Program-made: the position numbers and the translations under genes
Notes under the pieces: model-generated
What the model was told of the DNA's origin: nothing
The model's input: the letters and a program-made list of their open reading frames with translations, nothing else
The model's database searches: none
Assembly (NCBI GenBank): GCA_947492235.1
Contig: CANLLZ010000001.1
Location: 1,822,451 to 1,886,450, forward strand
Source of the DNA: an uncultured Altererythrobacter sp.
GTDB lineage: Bacteria; Pseudomonadota; Alphaproteobacteria; Sphingomonadales; Sphingomonadaceae
DNA: 64,000 nucleotides
Direction: 5' to 3'
Shown here: positions 35,893 to 44,816 of the stretch, piece after piece
How positions within the stretch are numbered: position 1 is the first letter of the stretch
Layout: each line of letters begins with the position of its first letter

Positions 35893-38763
35893 ATGACACA
35901 TTTTACTCGCTCGGCGACCGCAACACTTCTTACCACGACGGCAATGGTTTTGATGGCCACTCCTGCTTGGGCGGATGCAACGGCTCCTTGCAATGTGAGC
36001 GCCGGACCTGATGGCACGGTGGGAACTGCCGATGATGGATTGGAGTGCGGGGTTAACTCTTCAGCGCAAGGTCAAGATTCTACTGCGATTGGCAATGGTG
36101 CGACCGCAGATTTTGTAAGCACGGCGATTGGAAATCAGACCCTCGCTTCATCAGAATCAGTGGCAATCGGGTTCGGAGCTGTCGCCCAAGGTGAAAATTC
36201 CGTTGCACTCGGGAATAATTCTGTTGCCGATCAGGCCAATACCATCGGTGTGGGCTCTTTTGGAAATTTGAGGCGAATAGTATGGGTCCGCGCGGGTGTT
36301 CAGGACTCAGATGCTGTGAATGTTGGGCAGCTGAACGCCGCGATTTCGGCAATCGATGGCACAGCCAACTATTTCAGGGTCGAAGGCGATGCAGGCAACG
36401 CACGGGCAAACGGAGGATTGGCAATTGCAATTGGTCCTGAAGCAGATGCACCAGGGTTCGTTTCTCTCGCTGTCGGCTTCTCCGCAGATGCTTTAGGTGA
36501 TCAAACAATCGCGATTGGTCAAAACAGTGAAGCGCAGGGTAACCGTGGTATAGCGCTTGGCTTTGAAGCGAGTTCGAGCGCTACAAGCGCAACTGCAATC
36601 GGCAACGGCGCAATTGCATCCGGTGGTAGCGCAATTGCAATCGGAACCAGATCCGAAGCATCTGGAGCCGAAGGTGTAGGTATCGGGCGCTTTTCCAAGG
36701 CAACGGGCGATTTTTCTGCTGTGTTGGGCATGACGTCTCAAGCCCTTGCCGAGTATGGGCTAGCCGCAGGGGCGGGCGCAAGCGCCGAGGCAAGAAATTC
36801 GTCGGCATTGGGAGCCAACTCGTTTGTAGCGTCGACAGCGGTAGGCGCTGTTGCAATCGGGTCCGGCTCTCGAGCGACTCAGGCCGATACTGTTTCGGTA
36901 GGCAATGCCAGCCTGAAGCGCCGCATCGTCAATGTCGCGGCAGGCGTAAACGACTTCGACGCCGTCAATGTCGCCCAGCTCAACGCAGCAATTGGTGGTA
37001 TATCCTCAGCCGGGTCAGACTATGTCTCCATCAATTCAACGGGCACGGCAGCCAGCGCCACCGGCAACAATGCGATTGCCATCGGTCAGCAAAGCCGCGC
37101 CCTAGGCGACGAAACCATCGCCATCGGCCTGCAATCGACGGCCAATACAGGCTCGACCGCCATCGGCACGACCGCCACTGCGACTGCGGCTTCTGCAGCA
37201 TTTGGCAATGGCAGTTTCGCCACCCAATTCTCGGTTGCTGTTGGCTCCGCAAGCTCTGCCGGCGGTCCAAACAGCACGGCTATTGGAGCCAGCGCGCAGG
37301 CGACTACCAGCGCGGTTGCGGTAGGGTTCAATGCCGTGGCCAGTGAGACCAATGCCCATGCAATTGGTGTAAACACCGAAGCCAGCGGCATCGGTTCAAC
37401 AGCTTTAGGCGAAAGCGCGCGTGCTGTTGCCTTTGGGACTACAGCGCTGGGCTCCGTTGCAAATGCCATTGGCGCTTCGTCGGTCGCCATAGGCCAGAAC
37501 GCCGACAGCATTGGCGAACGCAGTGTCGCCATCGGTCCCAACGCTGCGACCTCCAACACCAATGGCGTTGCATTGGGAAGCTATGCCAGCGTCAGTGGCG
37601 ATTACGGCACCGCTATCGGCGGCGATGTGAACGGGGACAATTCGGGTGCAAACGCCTCGCGCCCCGGCACAGTTGCGCTCGGCGGTGATGCCAATGCCAG
37701 CGGCGGCAATGCGACCGCGCTCGGCACGTCCAGTGTGGCGAGCGGCAATGTCAGTGTCGCCATCGGTCAGGATGCGCGGGCGGGCGGCAGTGCCGGCACG
37801 GCTATCGGCGCGCGTTCGCGGGCGAATGCTCTGGGCGCGACTGCAGTCGGGCAAGGCGTGACAGTCAATTTCGAACAGGCCACTGCGATCGGCAATGCTG
37901 CTGTTGTCGGTTCCGACCTCGCGACCGCCATTGGCGCGCGCTCCAGCGCAACCGGGCAGAACGCCATTGCCATCGGCTCTCTCTCGCAGGCGAGCGGGAG
38001 CGGATCGCAGGCCATCGGGCGCAGCGCGGTCGCCGGGGGCACGCTGGCGTCAGCTTCGGGACAGGCCGCGCAGGCCACGGGCAATTTGTCGAGCGCCTTT
38101 GGTGCAAGGACAAATGCCTCAGCCGCGCGGGCGACGGCGGTCGGTATCGATACTCAGGCTACCGGTGTCAGTTCCACGGCTGTGGGCAATTCCGCGCAGG
38201 CAATCCATGCAGGTTCGACCGCTATCGGCAGCGGAGCGCAGACCTCGGCGGACAACCAGCTGGTGCTGGGCAATGGCGGCACATCGGTGGTTGTGGCTGG
38301 CATCGACGCCAGCACGGCAGCCCAGGTCGGACCCGTCGACACAGTGACGATTGATGCGAACGGCACGCTGGGCCGTCAGGCTGTTGCCACCGCCAGTTCC
38401 GTCCGCGCGGTGCAGACCTCCATCGACCATATCTCCGCTGTCACCGACGCGCAGTTCAGTGCGCTGACCGGACGTGTCGGTGGGCTGGAGGCTGGCCTTG
38501 CCAACGTCAATTTCCGGCTCGACGAGCTGGACCAGAGCACCAGCGGCGGCATCGCGGCGGCGATGGCGATGGGTCAGGGCAAGATCGTGCCCGACTCCGG
38601 CGTCTCGATGACGGTGGCGGCCGCGACCTATGGCGGCGAACATGCCTTTGCCGGATCGCTTACCGGCAAGGTGGCGGAGAAAACCTATGTCTCTGCAGGC
38701 GTCAGCGGCAGCACGGGTGATGGCCGCGTGGGCGGCACAGTGTCTGCAACCTTCGGGTTCTGA
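35893..38763 (+). CDS. YadA-like trimeric autotransporter adhesin (TAA1)
   Basis: A 956-residue surface adhesin. It has a signal peptide of about 27 residues (to TPAWA), then a Cys pair with DDGLECGVNSS just before the head. The head is made of 14-residue YadA repeats of the type STAIGNGA and SVAIGFGA, from about 62 to 120 and again from 170 onward. Two neck motifs occur at about 127-152 (DSDAVNVGQLNAA) and 343-368 (DFDAVNVAQLNAA). A pre-stalk block (GPVDTVTIDANGTLGRQA) leads to a coiled-coil stalk (about 830-880) and a YadA anchor of 70 residues (to SATFGF) that forms the outer-membrane trimer pore. It would be secreted as a type Vc protein and mediate adhesion. Confidence 0.93.
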   Translation: MTHFTRSATATLLTTTAMVLMATPAWADATAPCNVSAGPDGTVGTADDGLECGVNSSAQGQDSTAIGNGATADFVSTAIGNQTLASSESVAIGFGAVAQGENSVALGNNSVADQANTIGVGSFGNLRRIVWVRAGVQDSDAVNVGQLNAAISAIDGTANYFRVEGDAGNARANGGLAIAIGPEADAPGFVSLAVGFSADALGDQTIAIGQNSEAQGNRGIALGFEASSSATSATAIGNGAIASGGSAIAIGTRSEASGAEGVGIGRFSKATGDFSAVLGMTSQALAEYGLAAGAGASAEARNSSALGANSFVASTAVGAVAIGSGSRATQADTVSVGNASLKRRIVNVAAGVNDFDAVNVAQLNAAIGGISSAGSDYVSINSTGTAASATGNNAIAIGQQSRALGDETIAIGLQSTANTGSTAIGTTATATAASAAFGNGSFATQFSVAVGSASSAGGPNSTAIGASAQATTSAVAVGFNAVASETNAHAIGVNTEASGIGSTALGESARAVAFGTTALGSVANAIGASSVAIGQNADSIGERSVAIGPNAATSNTNGVALGSYASVSGDYGTAIGGDVNGDNSGANASRPGTVALGGDANASGGNATALGTSSVASGNVSVAIGQDARAGGSAGTAIGARSRANALGATAVGQGVTVNFEQATAIGNAAVVGSDLATAIGARSSATGQNAIAIGSLSQASGSGSQAIGRSAVAGGTLASASGQAAQATGNLSSAFGARTNASAARATAVGIDTQATGVSSTAVGNSAQAIHAGSTAIGSGAQTSADNQLVLGNGGTSVVVAGIDASTAAQVGPVDTVTIDANGTLGRQAVATASSVRAVQTSIDHISAVTDAQFSALTGRVGGLEAGLANVNFRLDELDQSTSGGIAAAMAMGQGKIVPDSGVSMTVAAATYGGEHAFAGSLTGKVAEKTYVSAGVSGSTGDGRVGGTVSATFGF

Positions 38764-38783
38764 GCCGCATAGCGGATGTCCAA

Positions 38784-38821
38784 GCGGGGCGCTGGCCGGA
38801 ATGAGCCAGTCAGCGCCCCGC
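38784..38821. terminator. Hairpin after TAA1
   Basis: A perfect 11-base stem GCGGGGCGCTG with CAGCGCCCCGC around a loop of about 16 bases, just after TAA1 and before the convergent membrane protein gene. There is no clear T run. Confidence 0.65.
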
Positions 38822-38871
38822 CCCTAAACCGGAATATCGCAATCCGCGCAGCGTAAAGGCGCATGGCCCCC

Positions 38872-39174
38872 TCACGCAGCCTCGCTTCGTCTCAGAACCG
38901 CAAGCGACAGGGCGAGCAATCCTGGCACTGTCAGGACCCACAGCAACTGCAGCATCGTGATCCCTGTCAGATCGAATTCGTACCACAGGGCAAGGAATTC
39001 GGAGATTACCGCGATGATTGCGATGGACGCCATGATCAGCGGAAATGGATGCCACTTCACCCGCGCCCGTGCCCGCACCAGCCGGTGGAAGCTGTTGATC
39101 AAATCCCCAACCGCCACCGCCAATACGATGATGACGAATGACGACAGATACGTAAAAAACTCTGTCTGCCCCAT
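38872..39174 (-). CDS. Short paralogue of the island membrane protein
   Basis: A 100-residue membrane protein starting MGQTEFFTYLSSFVIIVLAV, with three spans. It aligns with the first 100 residues of the 197-residue protein at 49955-50548 (same start, DLINSFHRLVRARARVKWHP against DLINSLHRLIRARKRVTWHP). After LLALSLAVLRRSE it stops, so it is a shortened or truncated copy. It lies between TAA1 and regulator 1, and the longer paralogue lies before TAA4. The function is unknown; linkage to the adhesins suggests a role in the system. Confidence 0.7.
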   Translation of the reverse strand: MGQTEFFTYLSSFVIIVLAVAVGDLINSFHRLVRARARVKWHPFPLIMASIAIIAVISEFLALWYEFDLTGITMLQLLWVLTVPGLLALSLAVLRRSEAA

Positions 39175-39371
39175 CCAAGCCGCCCCTCTTGCCTGATACT
39201 TGCCAGATACTTGCCCGCCCCGTGCCCGTTCCGCCCTTCGGAACGCGCGAGCAACTCATCGCAGCCGAAGTGTGCAGTGCCAAGGGGATCGTGAGTGCGG
39301 AGCTATAGAAGCGGCCTGCTTGCCCCTCTGCCGCTTGGCTGGGTAAAGGGTACAGCACAAGGGGATGGTCG

Positions 39372-41042
39372 ATGGCGAAACCGGTCACAGATGCAGAGAT
39401 CGTAGCGGCGACTTTTCGCAACGTGATCGACGCTGACGCGTTCGACGACATGCAGGAGGTCTGGGGGCGCCGTTTCCAAGCGCAGCTAGCCACAGGTGAA
39501 CTCGGTCATCTGGACGCCGATATGCGCGAGCATGTCCGGCAGGCGCTGGAGCAGTTCCGCAAGCACGAAGTCGGCCCGGGCCGGAGTGCCATCAACGAAG
39601 CGATTGCTTTGGCGGCCCCTGCCATGGTGCTTTCCCCTTCCGGGGTGGTGGTGGCGACGAACGAAGCTGGAGCACTCGACTTCGGTGCTTTGCAAGGCCG
39701 AAGGATCGGCGAAGACTGGATCGAGGGAAGAAGCGTGGCCGGATTCAAGGCCATCCTGCAAAGCGCCCACGGATTTTCCAATCGCAAACATGCGATCCTG
39801 CGCACCAGCTTGCCTGACACCAGTCCGGGCCTGGCAGAAGCCTATGTCATCCGTGCAGAAGAAGAGAAGACCGATCTGGTCGTCGTCCGCTCCCTTGATC
39901 TGGAATGGAACCCGGCGACCATGGCTGTATTGGAGGAGGTATTCGGGCTGACCCTGGCCGAATGCGAAGTCGCCCGCGCGCTGTTTGAGACTCGAGATAC
40001 AAAGGAAATCGCGCAGGCGCGCAATTCCTCGATCCACACAGTGCGCACCCAGATCAAATCGATCCAGACCAAGACGGCAGTATCCTCGCAGATGGATCTG
40101 GTTCGGCTGCTGATGCTGCTGGTTCAGCGCAGCCAGATCAAGGCGGCACCGTCCAATACGATGTGGCGGGACCCGTGGGACAATGAAGCGATGATTGAGG
40201 GGCCGGACGGTATGCGTCTGGCCTATAGCTGGACCGGCGATCCCGATGGGCACCCAGTCCTGATCGTGCACAACATCCTGCATGGCTACGCCTTTCCCGA
40301 AGCAGTCGAGGAGCGATTGGCGAAGGCTGGCATCTGCCTCTACGCGGTCCAGCGCCCGGGGTTCGGCAACAGCACGGCGGCGGTCTATAATCGGAAGACC
40401 CATCTCGATGCATTGAAGCTGATGATCGAAACCCTGGGCCTGCGCGACGTCGTTGCGGTCCAGCTCAGCGGTGTGATGGGCATCGTACGTTCAGCATTGC
40501 GCGATCCGCATCTGTATAAATCGATCCTGCTTGCAGGGATGGGTCCGCCTTACACACGGCAAGTGCGTGCCCGGATGTCAAAGGCTGCCTTTGCCATCGT
40601 GCTCGCGTGCCGCGCGACCCCGCTCCTTGGCCGCCTTATGCTCGAATCCTCCAAGCGCAACGGACGCGAAAAAGGGATGGACTGGCTGGTCGAGCGCGTG
40701 TTTTCGGCATCTCAGGCCGATCTCGCCAGCCTGCGCGATCCGGAAATTCGGCCCATCCTGCGCAACGCATTCGAATTGACAGTGTCGGCAGATACGGAGG
40801 CGCTGGTGTGGATGTACCAAACGCATCTGGCCGACTTCGACTTGGATCTGGAGGCTCTGACGGTCCCCGTCCACGCCATGGCCAGCACCGATTTGGACTA
40901 TTACCATGAGCCAAGCGTCGCAGCCTTTGCCGCGCGCAGCCATTGCTTCACATGGGAACCCGTCTCAGGCGGCGGATTGCGTCTGTTGTATCAGGAAGCT
41001 GACCTGATTGCCGACCGTATAATCGCGGCAGTGCAAGCCTGA
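39372..41042 (+). CDS. PAS-like / LuxR HTH / alpha-beta hydrolase-like regulator 1
   Basis: A 556-residue protein. Residues 80-180 look PAS-like (APAMVLSPSGVVVATNEAGA), residues 190-250 are a LuxR-type HTH (LTLAECEVARALFETRDTKE then IAQARNSSIHTVRTQIKSIQ), and residues 278-550 an alpha/beta-hydrolase-like domain (GMRLAYSWTGDPDGHPVLIV, LYAVQRPGFGNS). The nucleophile turn is QLSGVMG (Ser366). Near the end, where the catalytic His is expected, the sequence is PVSGGGLRLL with no His, so the domain is probably not catalytic but ligand-binding. GGGG lies seven bases before the ATG. It is followed 103 bp later by TAA2, its likely target. Confidence 0.85.
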   Translation: MAKPVTDAEIVAATFRNVIDADAFDDMQEVWGRRFQAQLATGELGHLDADMREHVRQALEQFRKHEVGPGRSAINEAIALAAPAMVLSPSGVVVATNEAGALDFGALQGRRIGEDWIEGRSVAGFKAILQSAHGFSNRKHAILRTSLPDTSPGLAEAYVIRAEEEKTDLVVVRSLDLEWNPATMAVLEEVFGLTLAECEVARALFETRDTKEIAQARNSSIHTVRTQIKSIQTKTAVSSQMDLVRLLMLLVQRSQIKAAPSNTMWRDPWDNEAMIEGPDGMRLAYSWTGDPDGHPVLIVHNILHGYAFPEAVEERLAKAGICLYAVQRPGFGNSTAAVYNRKTHLDALKLMIETLGLRDVVAVQLSGVMGIVRSALRDPHLYKSILLAGMGPPYTRQVRARMSKAAFAIVLACRATPLLGRLMLESSKRNGREKGMDWLVERVFSASQADLASLRDPEIRPILRNAFELTVSADTEALVWMYQTHLADFDLDLEALTVPVHAMASTDLDYYHEPSVAAFAARSHCFTWEPVSGGGLRLLYQEADLIADRIIAAVQA

Positions 41043-41067
41043 CCGGGACCCATATTTGTTGCAGCGT

Positions 41068-41085
41068 ATAACCCATGTGGGTTAT
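41068..41085. promoter_or_regulatory. Candidate operator upstream of TAA2
   Basis: ATAACCCATGTGGGTTAT, two perfect eight-base half-sites around TG, followed by GAC. It lies 60 bp before the TAA2 start and matches the element before TAA3 (44744-44761) at 16 of 21 positions when GAC is included. Confidence 0.55.
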
Positions 41086-41145
41086 GACAAAATCGCGCAG
41101 AGCCGCCACCACCCCCTCATGTTCCAGCACAGAGGGGAAACGACC

Positions 41146-42966
41146 ATGACCATTCCAAATCTTCGCAATCGTACCGCCACGTTGCTCGCCGCAACCTGCC
41201 TTGCGTCCGCTTCGATGTTGTTTCCTGTCGAGGAGGCACGCGCGTGGGACTGCCTGCTCGACACCGACAATGATGGCAACGCGGACGACAATCTCACCCA
41301 CCGCGACACAGACGGCGGGGCCAATTCCGGTGGCCAAAGCAATCGCCTCGCATGCGGCGCTGGAGCGTCTGCCTCAAATTCCGCGGCAATCGCAATAGGG
41401 TATATTTCACGCGCGAATGGCGCGTATTCGATCGCTATCGGTTCAGGGGTCTCAAATATTAGCGACTCTGGCCCTCGCGCTCAGGTCTCCCATGGCATTT
41501 CCATTGGGTTCGATTCCAAGGCTAATGGTGCCGAAGGAAGCATTGGGATCGGCGGATTTGCCGTCGGCGGCGGAGCTGGCGCGGGAACGGCAATCGGGTA
41601 CAGAGCGCTCGTCGATACAGGCGGCGCGAATGGGACGGCCATCGGCGCCAACTCTTTGGTTACGAAGGAAACTGGCGTGGCTCTGGGATTTTTCGCAAAC
41701 GCAACCGGCGCAAATGCAATCGCTATCGGCGGCGGGAGTTTCCTCACCAGTGCGGCACAGGCTAAGGGAGCACAGTCCATATCGATTGGGTACCTGAGTG
41801 ACGCTATGGCGAGTAGTTCAATCGCCATTGGAGCCGCCGCGAATGCCATAACGGCTCGCGCGATGGCCTTAGGAAACGATTCCGACGCCACCGGAGCAGA
41901 TTCCGTCGCCATCGGAAGCTATAGCAACGCGACTTTTGCAAACTCTGTTGCCCTCGGCGCAGGATCAGTGGCCAATGCCATAGATACGGTTTCGGTGGGC
42001 AACTCCACTCTTCAGCGGCGCATCACCAACATCGCGATGGGTCAGGACGCCACCGATGCGGTCAATGTGGCGCAGCTATCCGATGCCATTGCGGGGATCG
42101 TGCCAGGCACGCCTTATGTCGCCGTCAACAGCTCGGATGCCCCGGCAATGGCCACCGTCGATGGCGCAACGGCTGTCGGGCCCAAATCGGTCGCATCGGG
42201 TCAGAACGCCTCCGCCTTCGGCAATTCCAGTTCGGCTTCGGGTGGCGGGGCAACAGCGGTGGGCAATGCGGCGTTTGCGACGGCCAACCGCTCAACCGCC
42301 ATTGGCCGCGGCTCGCGTGCCCTGCGTGCCGATGCCACAGCCATCGGTAACGGTGCCCGGGCCGAGGGTATTCGCTCCACCGCCATCGGCAATGGCGCAA
42401 CCGCAGGCTTTACCGATGCCACCGCCATCGGATCGGGCGCGACCAGCACACGGTCCAATCAGGTGACGCTGGGCGGGGCCGGGTCCTCCGTGGTCGTGGC
42501 GGACATTGATGCGAGCACGGCGCAGCAGGTCGGCCCGGTCGATGTCGTGACCATCGACGCCACTGGCACGCTGGGACGGCAGGCGGTTGCCACGGCCAGC
42601 TCCGTCCGCGCGGTGCAAACCTCCATCGACCATATCGCGGCGGTGACAGAGGCGCAGTTCGACGGCCTGTCGGGCAGGGTCGGCCTGCTCGAAGGGCGCG
42701 TGGCCGATCTCGACTTCCGCCTGTCCGATCTCGACGAACGCACGCGCGGCGGCATCGCTGCCGCCATGGCCATGGGCGGACCCGCCATCGCGCCGGGCAA
42801 GGCGATCTCGCTCTCAATGTCGGTGGCAAACTATCGCGGGGAGCAGGCTCTTGCCGGCTCCCTGACAGGGCAAATCGCCGACGATGTCTACCTGTCCGCA
42901 GGCGTCAGCGGCAATACGGCGGATGGCGATATCGGCACCCGCGCGACGGTGCTGTTCGGCTTCTGA
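41146..42966 (+). CDS. YadA-like trimeric autotransporter adhesin (TAA2)
   Basis: A 606-residue adhesin, the smallest complete one here. The signal peptide ends near residue 33 (PVEEARA), then WDCLLDTDNDGNADDNL with a DxDxDG calcium-binding-like stretch, and NRLACG. The head repeats run from about 76 to 290 (SIAIGAAANAITARAMALGN), with one neck at 291-318 (DATDAVNVAQLSDAIAG), a second head block to about 440, the pre-stalk block (GPVDVVTIDATGTLGRQA), the stalk (490-535) and the anchor (540-606, ending TVLFGF). AGAGGGGAAA precedes the ATG; a longer start at 41056 has no signal-like sequence. It is preceded by the palindrome at 41068. Confidence 0.93.
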   Translation: MTIPNLRNRTATLLAATCLASASMLFPVEEARAWDCLLDTDNDGNADDNLTHRDTDGGANSGGQSNRLACGAGASASNSAAIAIGYISRANGAYSIAIGSGVSNISDSGPRAQVSHGISIGFDSKANGAEGSIGIGGFAVGGGAGAGTAIGYRALVDTGGANGTAIGANSLVTKETGVALGFFANATGANAIAIGGGSFLTSAAQAKGAQSISIGYLSDAMASSSIAIGAAANAITARAMALGNDSDATGADSVAIGSYSNATFANSVALGAGSVANAIDTVSVGNSTLQRRITNIAMGQDATDAVNVAQLSDAIAGIVPGTPYVAVNSSDAPAMATVDGATAVGPKSVASGQNASAFGNSSSASGGGATAVGNAAFATANRSTAIGRGSRALRADATAIGNGARAEGIRSTAIGNGATAGFTDATAIGSGATSTRSNQVTLGGAGSSVVVADIDASTAQQVGPVDVVTIDATGTLGRQAVATASSVRAVQTSIDHIAAVTEAQFDGLSGRVGLLEGRVADLDFRLSDLDERTRGGIAAAMAMGGPAIAPGKAISLSMSVANYRGEQALAGSLTGQIADDVYLSAGVSGNTADGDIGTRATVLFGF

Positions 42967-42987
42967 CCGGATCGGTCCGGCCAGAAT

Positions 42988-43017
42988 GGCGGGGCTGCGT
43001 TCAGGCGCGGCCCCGCC
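42988..43017. terminator. Convergent terminator between TAA2 and regulator 2
   Basis: A GC-rich stem GGCGGGGCTGCG with CGCGGCCCCGCC, followed by TTT on the plus strand. It overlaps the last codons of regulator 2 on the other strand. Confidence 0.65.
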
Positions 43018-44734
43018 TTTGCCAGATCTCTGCGACGTCCTGAGCTGCCAGATCTTCCAGCAAGCGAAGGAAGAAACCGGGCCGCTGATAGGGAAACAGC
43101 TCCCCGGCGCCTTCGACCACCTCAAGGGTGGCCCGCGGACTTGAGGCACGGGCAGCGGCGCAATCCTCTGCATCGACATTCTCGGCTTCGGCCGGGATCA
43201 CCCAGTGGAGCGGTACCTGAACCTGCGAGAGCCATGTCGTGGGGTCATTTGTGCCGACCATCAATTGTTCGCGCATGAAAGCGCTATGCCCCTGACTGGT
43301 GAGATGGCGACAGGCGATGCGAAGGAGCGGCTGAAACTCCGGGTCCATCACGATCCGTCGATCAATCTCCGCTTCGCCGAAGGAGCGCTGCAGGTAGAAA
43401 TCCGGCCCCTCGCGCTGCATCAGCCGAAAACCGATGCGGCACACCAGCTCGAAGACGGCCGGCGACAGGCGGGCGATGCGCGCAAACGTGCGTTGGTTCA
43501 GGGTCAGCTTGCGCCATCGCCCCTGCGGCATATTCCACGGCAGCCCGATGCACAGGAGCGAGCGAAACAGGTCGGGCCGCCGCGCCGCTGTGCGGGTGAG
43601 GTATAGCTGGCCAGAGTAAGAAGCGAGCGCTGGTATGCCGCGCAGGCCCAGATGATCGCATAGCGCGATCACCGCATCGCAGCCATCGTCGAGCTGGTCC
43701 CTGCCATCAGGCGGATCGCTGTGCCCGTGACCCGGTGTGGACATGCAGATCAGCTTCAGACCGGTCTCTGCAATACGCTGGCGAATGTGTTCGTGCTGCA
43801 CGAAATAAGGCAGCTCGCCATGCAGGAACAGGACGGGCTCGCCCTCCTCCGCCCCCGTCCAGGTATAGGCCATCCGGCGTCCGTCGCTGCGGCGCAGGAT
43901 CGTCTCGTTGCCCAGCGGGTCCGACCATCCCAGCGCCGAACGCTCCCGCAGGCTTTCCGCCCGGCTGCACAGGAGGCCGAGAAGCCGCATCAATTCGGGC
44001 TGCGAGCGGGTTTCGGTCTTGGCGAAGATGCGCTTGAGCTGGGTGCGGATCGTCTCGCGCTGCGTATTGCGCGCGCTGGCGACACGGTCGAGATCGGAAT
44101 GGCGAAACACAAGCCGGCAGATATCAACCTCGGCCGCCGTCAGGCCGAACGCTTTGGCAAGGCTCTGACCGACATCCACGCTCCAATCGAGCTCGAGCGA
44201 ACGGACCACAGTATAGATCCGATTGCGCGAGCGGCTGTGAAGCGCGGCAACCTCGGCCAGCGATTCCCGCCCCTCCGGACCCAATATGCGGACGATGGCA
44301 TAGTCGGCATTGCCTCTCCCCGCGCCTGCGCGAAAAACCGCTTCGAAGTCTGCGCGCGAGTCCTCGCGGAGCCACGCGCGCCCGACCATCGCGCCCTGTT
44401 CAATGCCGAAAAACGTATGCGCAGCCTGGTTGAATGTCACGACGCGGCCTTCGGGCGAAAGCACCATCGCCGGCGCGGTCGAGACACCGACCGCCTCGGC
44501 AAATTCGTCCTGCGTGCGCAATTCGAGGTGATCGTCGAGCCGCTCGGAAATACCGGTCAGCTGGGCGAACAGAGCGTCATCAAGAGGGTTCGCAGAGCGC
44601 TCCTCCGCCGCTGCCAGCTTGCGATCCCAACTGGCCAGCAGACGGTCGAAACTCGGTGCCTCGTTCAGCGAACGCCACGATGCAGAGACGATCTCCAGAT
44701 CGACTGCTCGGTTCTGCTCGTAATCCTCCGTCAC
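43001..44734 (-). CDS. PAS-like / LuxR HTH / alpha-beta hydrolase-like regulator 2
   Basis: A paralogue of regulator 1, 577 residues from the GTG at 44734 (AAAGGGG five bases upstream). It has a PAS-like part (APAMVLSPEGRVVTFNQAAH), the LuxR HTH (FGLTAAEVDICRLVFRHSDL then RNTQRETIRTQLKRIFAKTE, about residues 195-256) and the hydrolase-like domain (EPVLFLHGELPYFV, MSTPGHGHSDPP, ASYSGQLYLTR with a possible nucleophile at Ser374). In place of the catalytic His after the last strand it has VVEGAGELFPYQRP (Glu545), and the acidic member is unclear (AEAENVDAED). An ATG at 44752 would add six codons but lies inside the palindrome. It is divergent from TAA3. Confidence 0.85.
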   Translation of the reverse strand: MTEDYEQNRAVDLEIVSASWRSLNEAPSFDRLLASWDRKLAAAEERSANPLDDALFAQLTGISERLDDHLELRTQDEFAEAVGVSTAPAMVLSPEGRVVTFNQAAHTFFGIEQGAMVGRAWLREDSRADFEAVFRAGAGRGNADYAIVRILGPEGRESLAEVAALHSRSRNRIYTVVRSLELDWSVDVGQSLAKAFGLTAAEVDICRLVFRHSDLDRVASARNTQRETIRTQLKRIFAKTETRSQPELMRLLGLLCSRAESLRERSALGWSDPLGNETILRRSDGRRMAYTWTGAEEGEPVLFLHGELPYFVQHEHIRQRIAETGLKLICMSTPGHGHSDPPDGRDQLDDGCDAVIALCDHLGLRGIPALASYSGQLYLTRTAARRPDLFRSLLCIGLPWNMPQGRWRKLTLNQRTFARIARLSPAVFELVCRIGFRLMQREGPDFYLQRSFGEAEIDRRIVMDPEFQPLLRIACRHLTSQGHSAFMREQLMVGTNDPTTWLSQVQVPLHWVIPAEAENVDAEDCAAARASSPRATLEVVEGAGELFPYQRPGFFLRLLEDLAAQDVAEIWQRRGRA

Positions 44735-44743
44735 CCCGGCCCC

Positions 44744-44761
44744 TTTCCCCATATGGGGTAT
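44744..44761. promoter_or_regulatory. Candidate operator between regulator 2 and TAA3
   Basis: TTTCCCCATATGGGGTAT with a perfect 12-base palindrome CCCCATATGGGG (44747-44758), followed by GAC. It lies 55 bp before the TAA3 start and directly upstream of regulator 2. It aligns with the element at 41068-41085. Confidence 0.55.
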
Positions 44762-44816
44762 GACAGGCCGCGCCGATGCGAGCAAGTTCTCCTCCTTGCG
44801 ACTCAAGGGGATAGCT

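Noticed and set aside
39228..39244. Hairpin GTTCCG-CCCTT-CGGAAC before regulator 1 as an operator
   Set aside because: Only six base pairs; no second copy with the same sequence was found near the other island genes.
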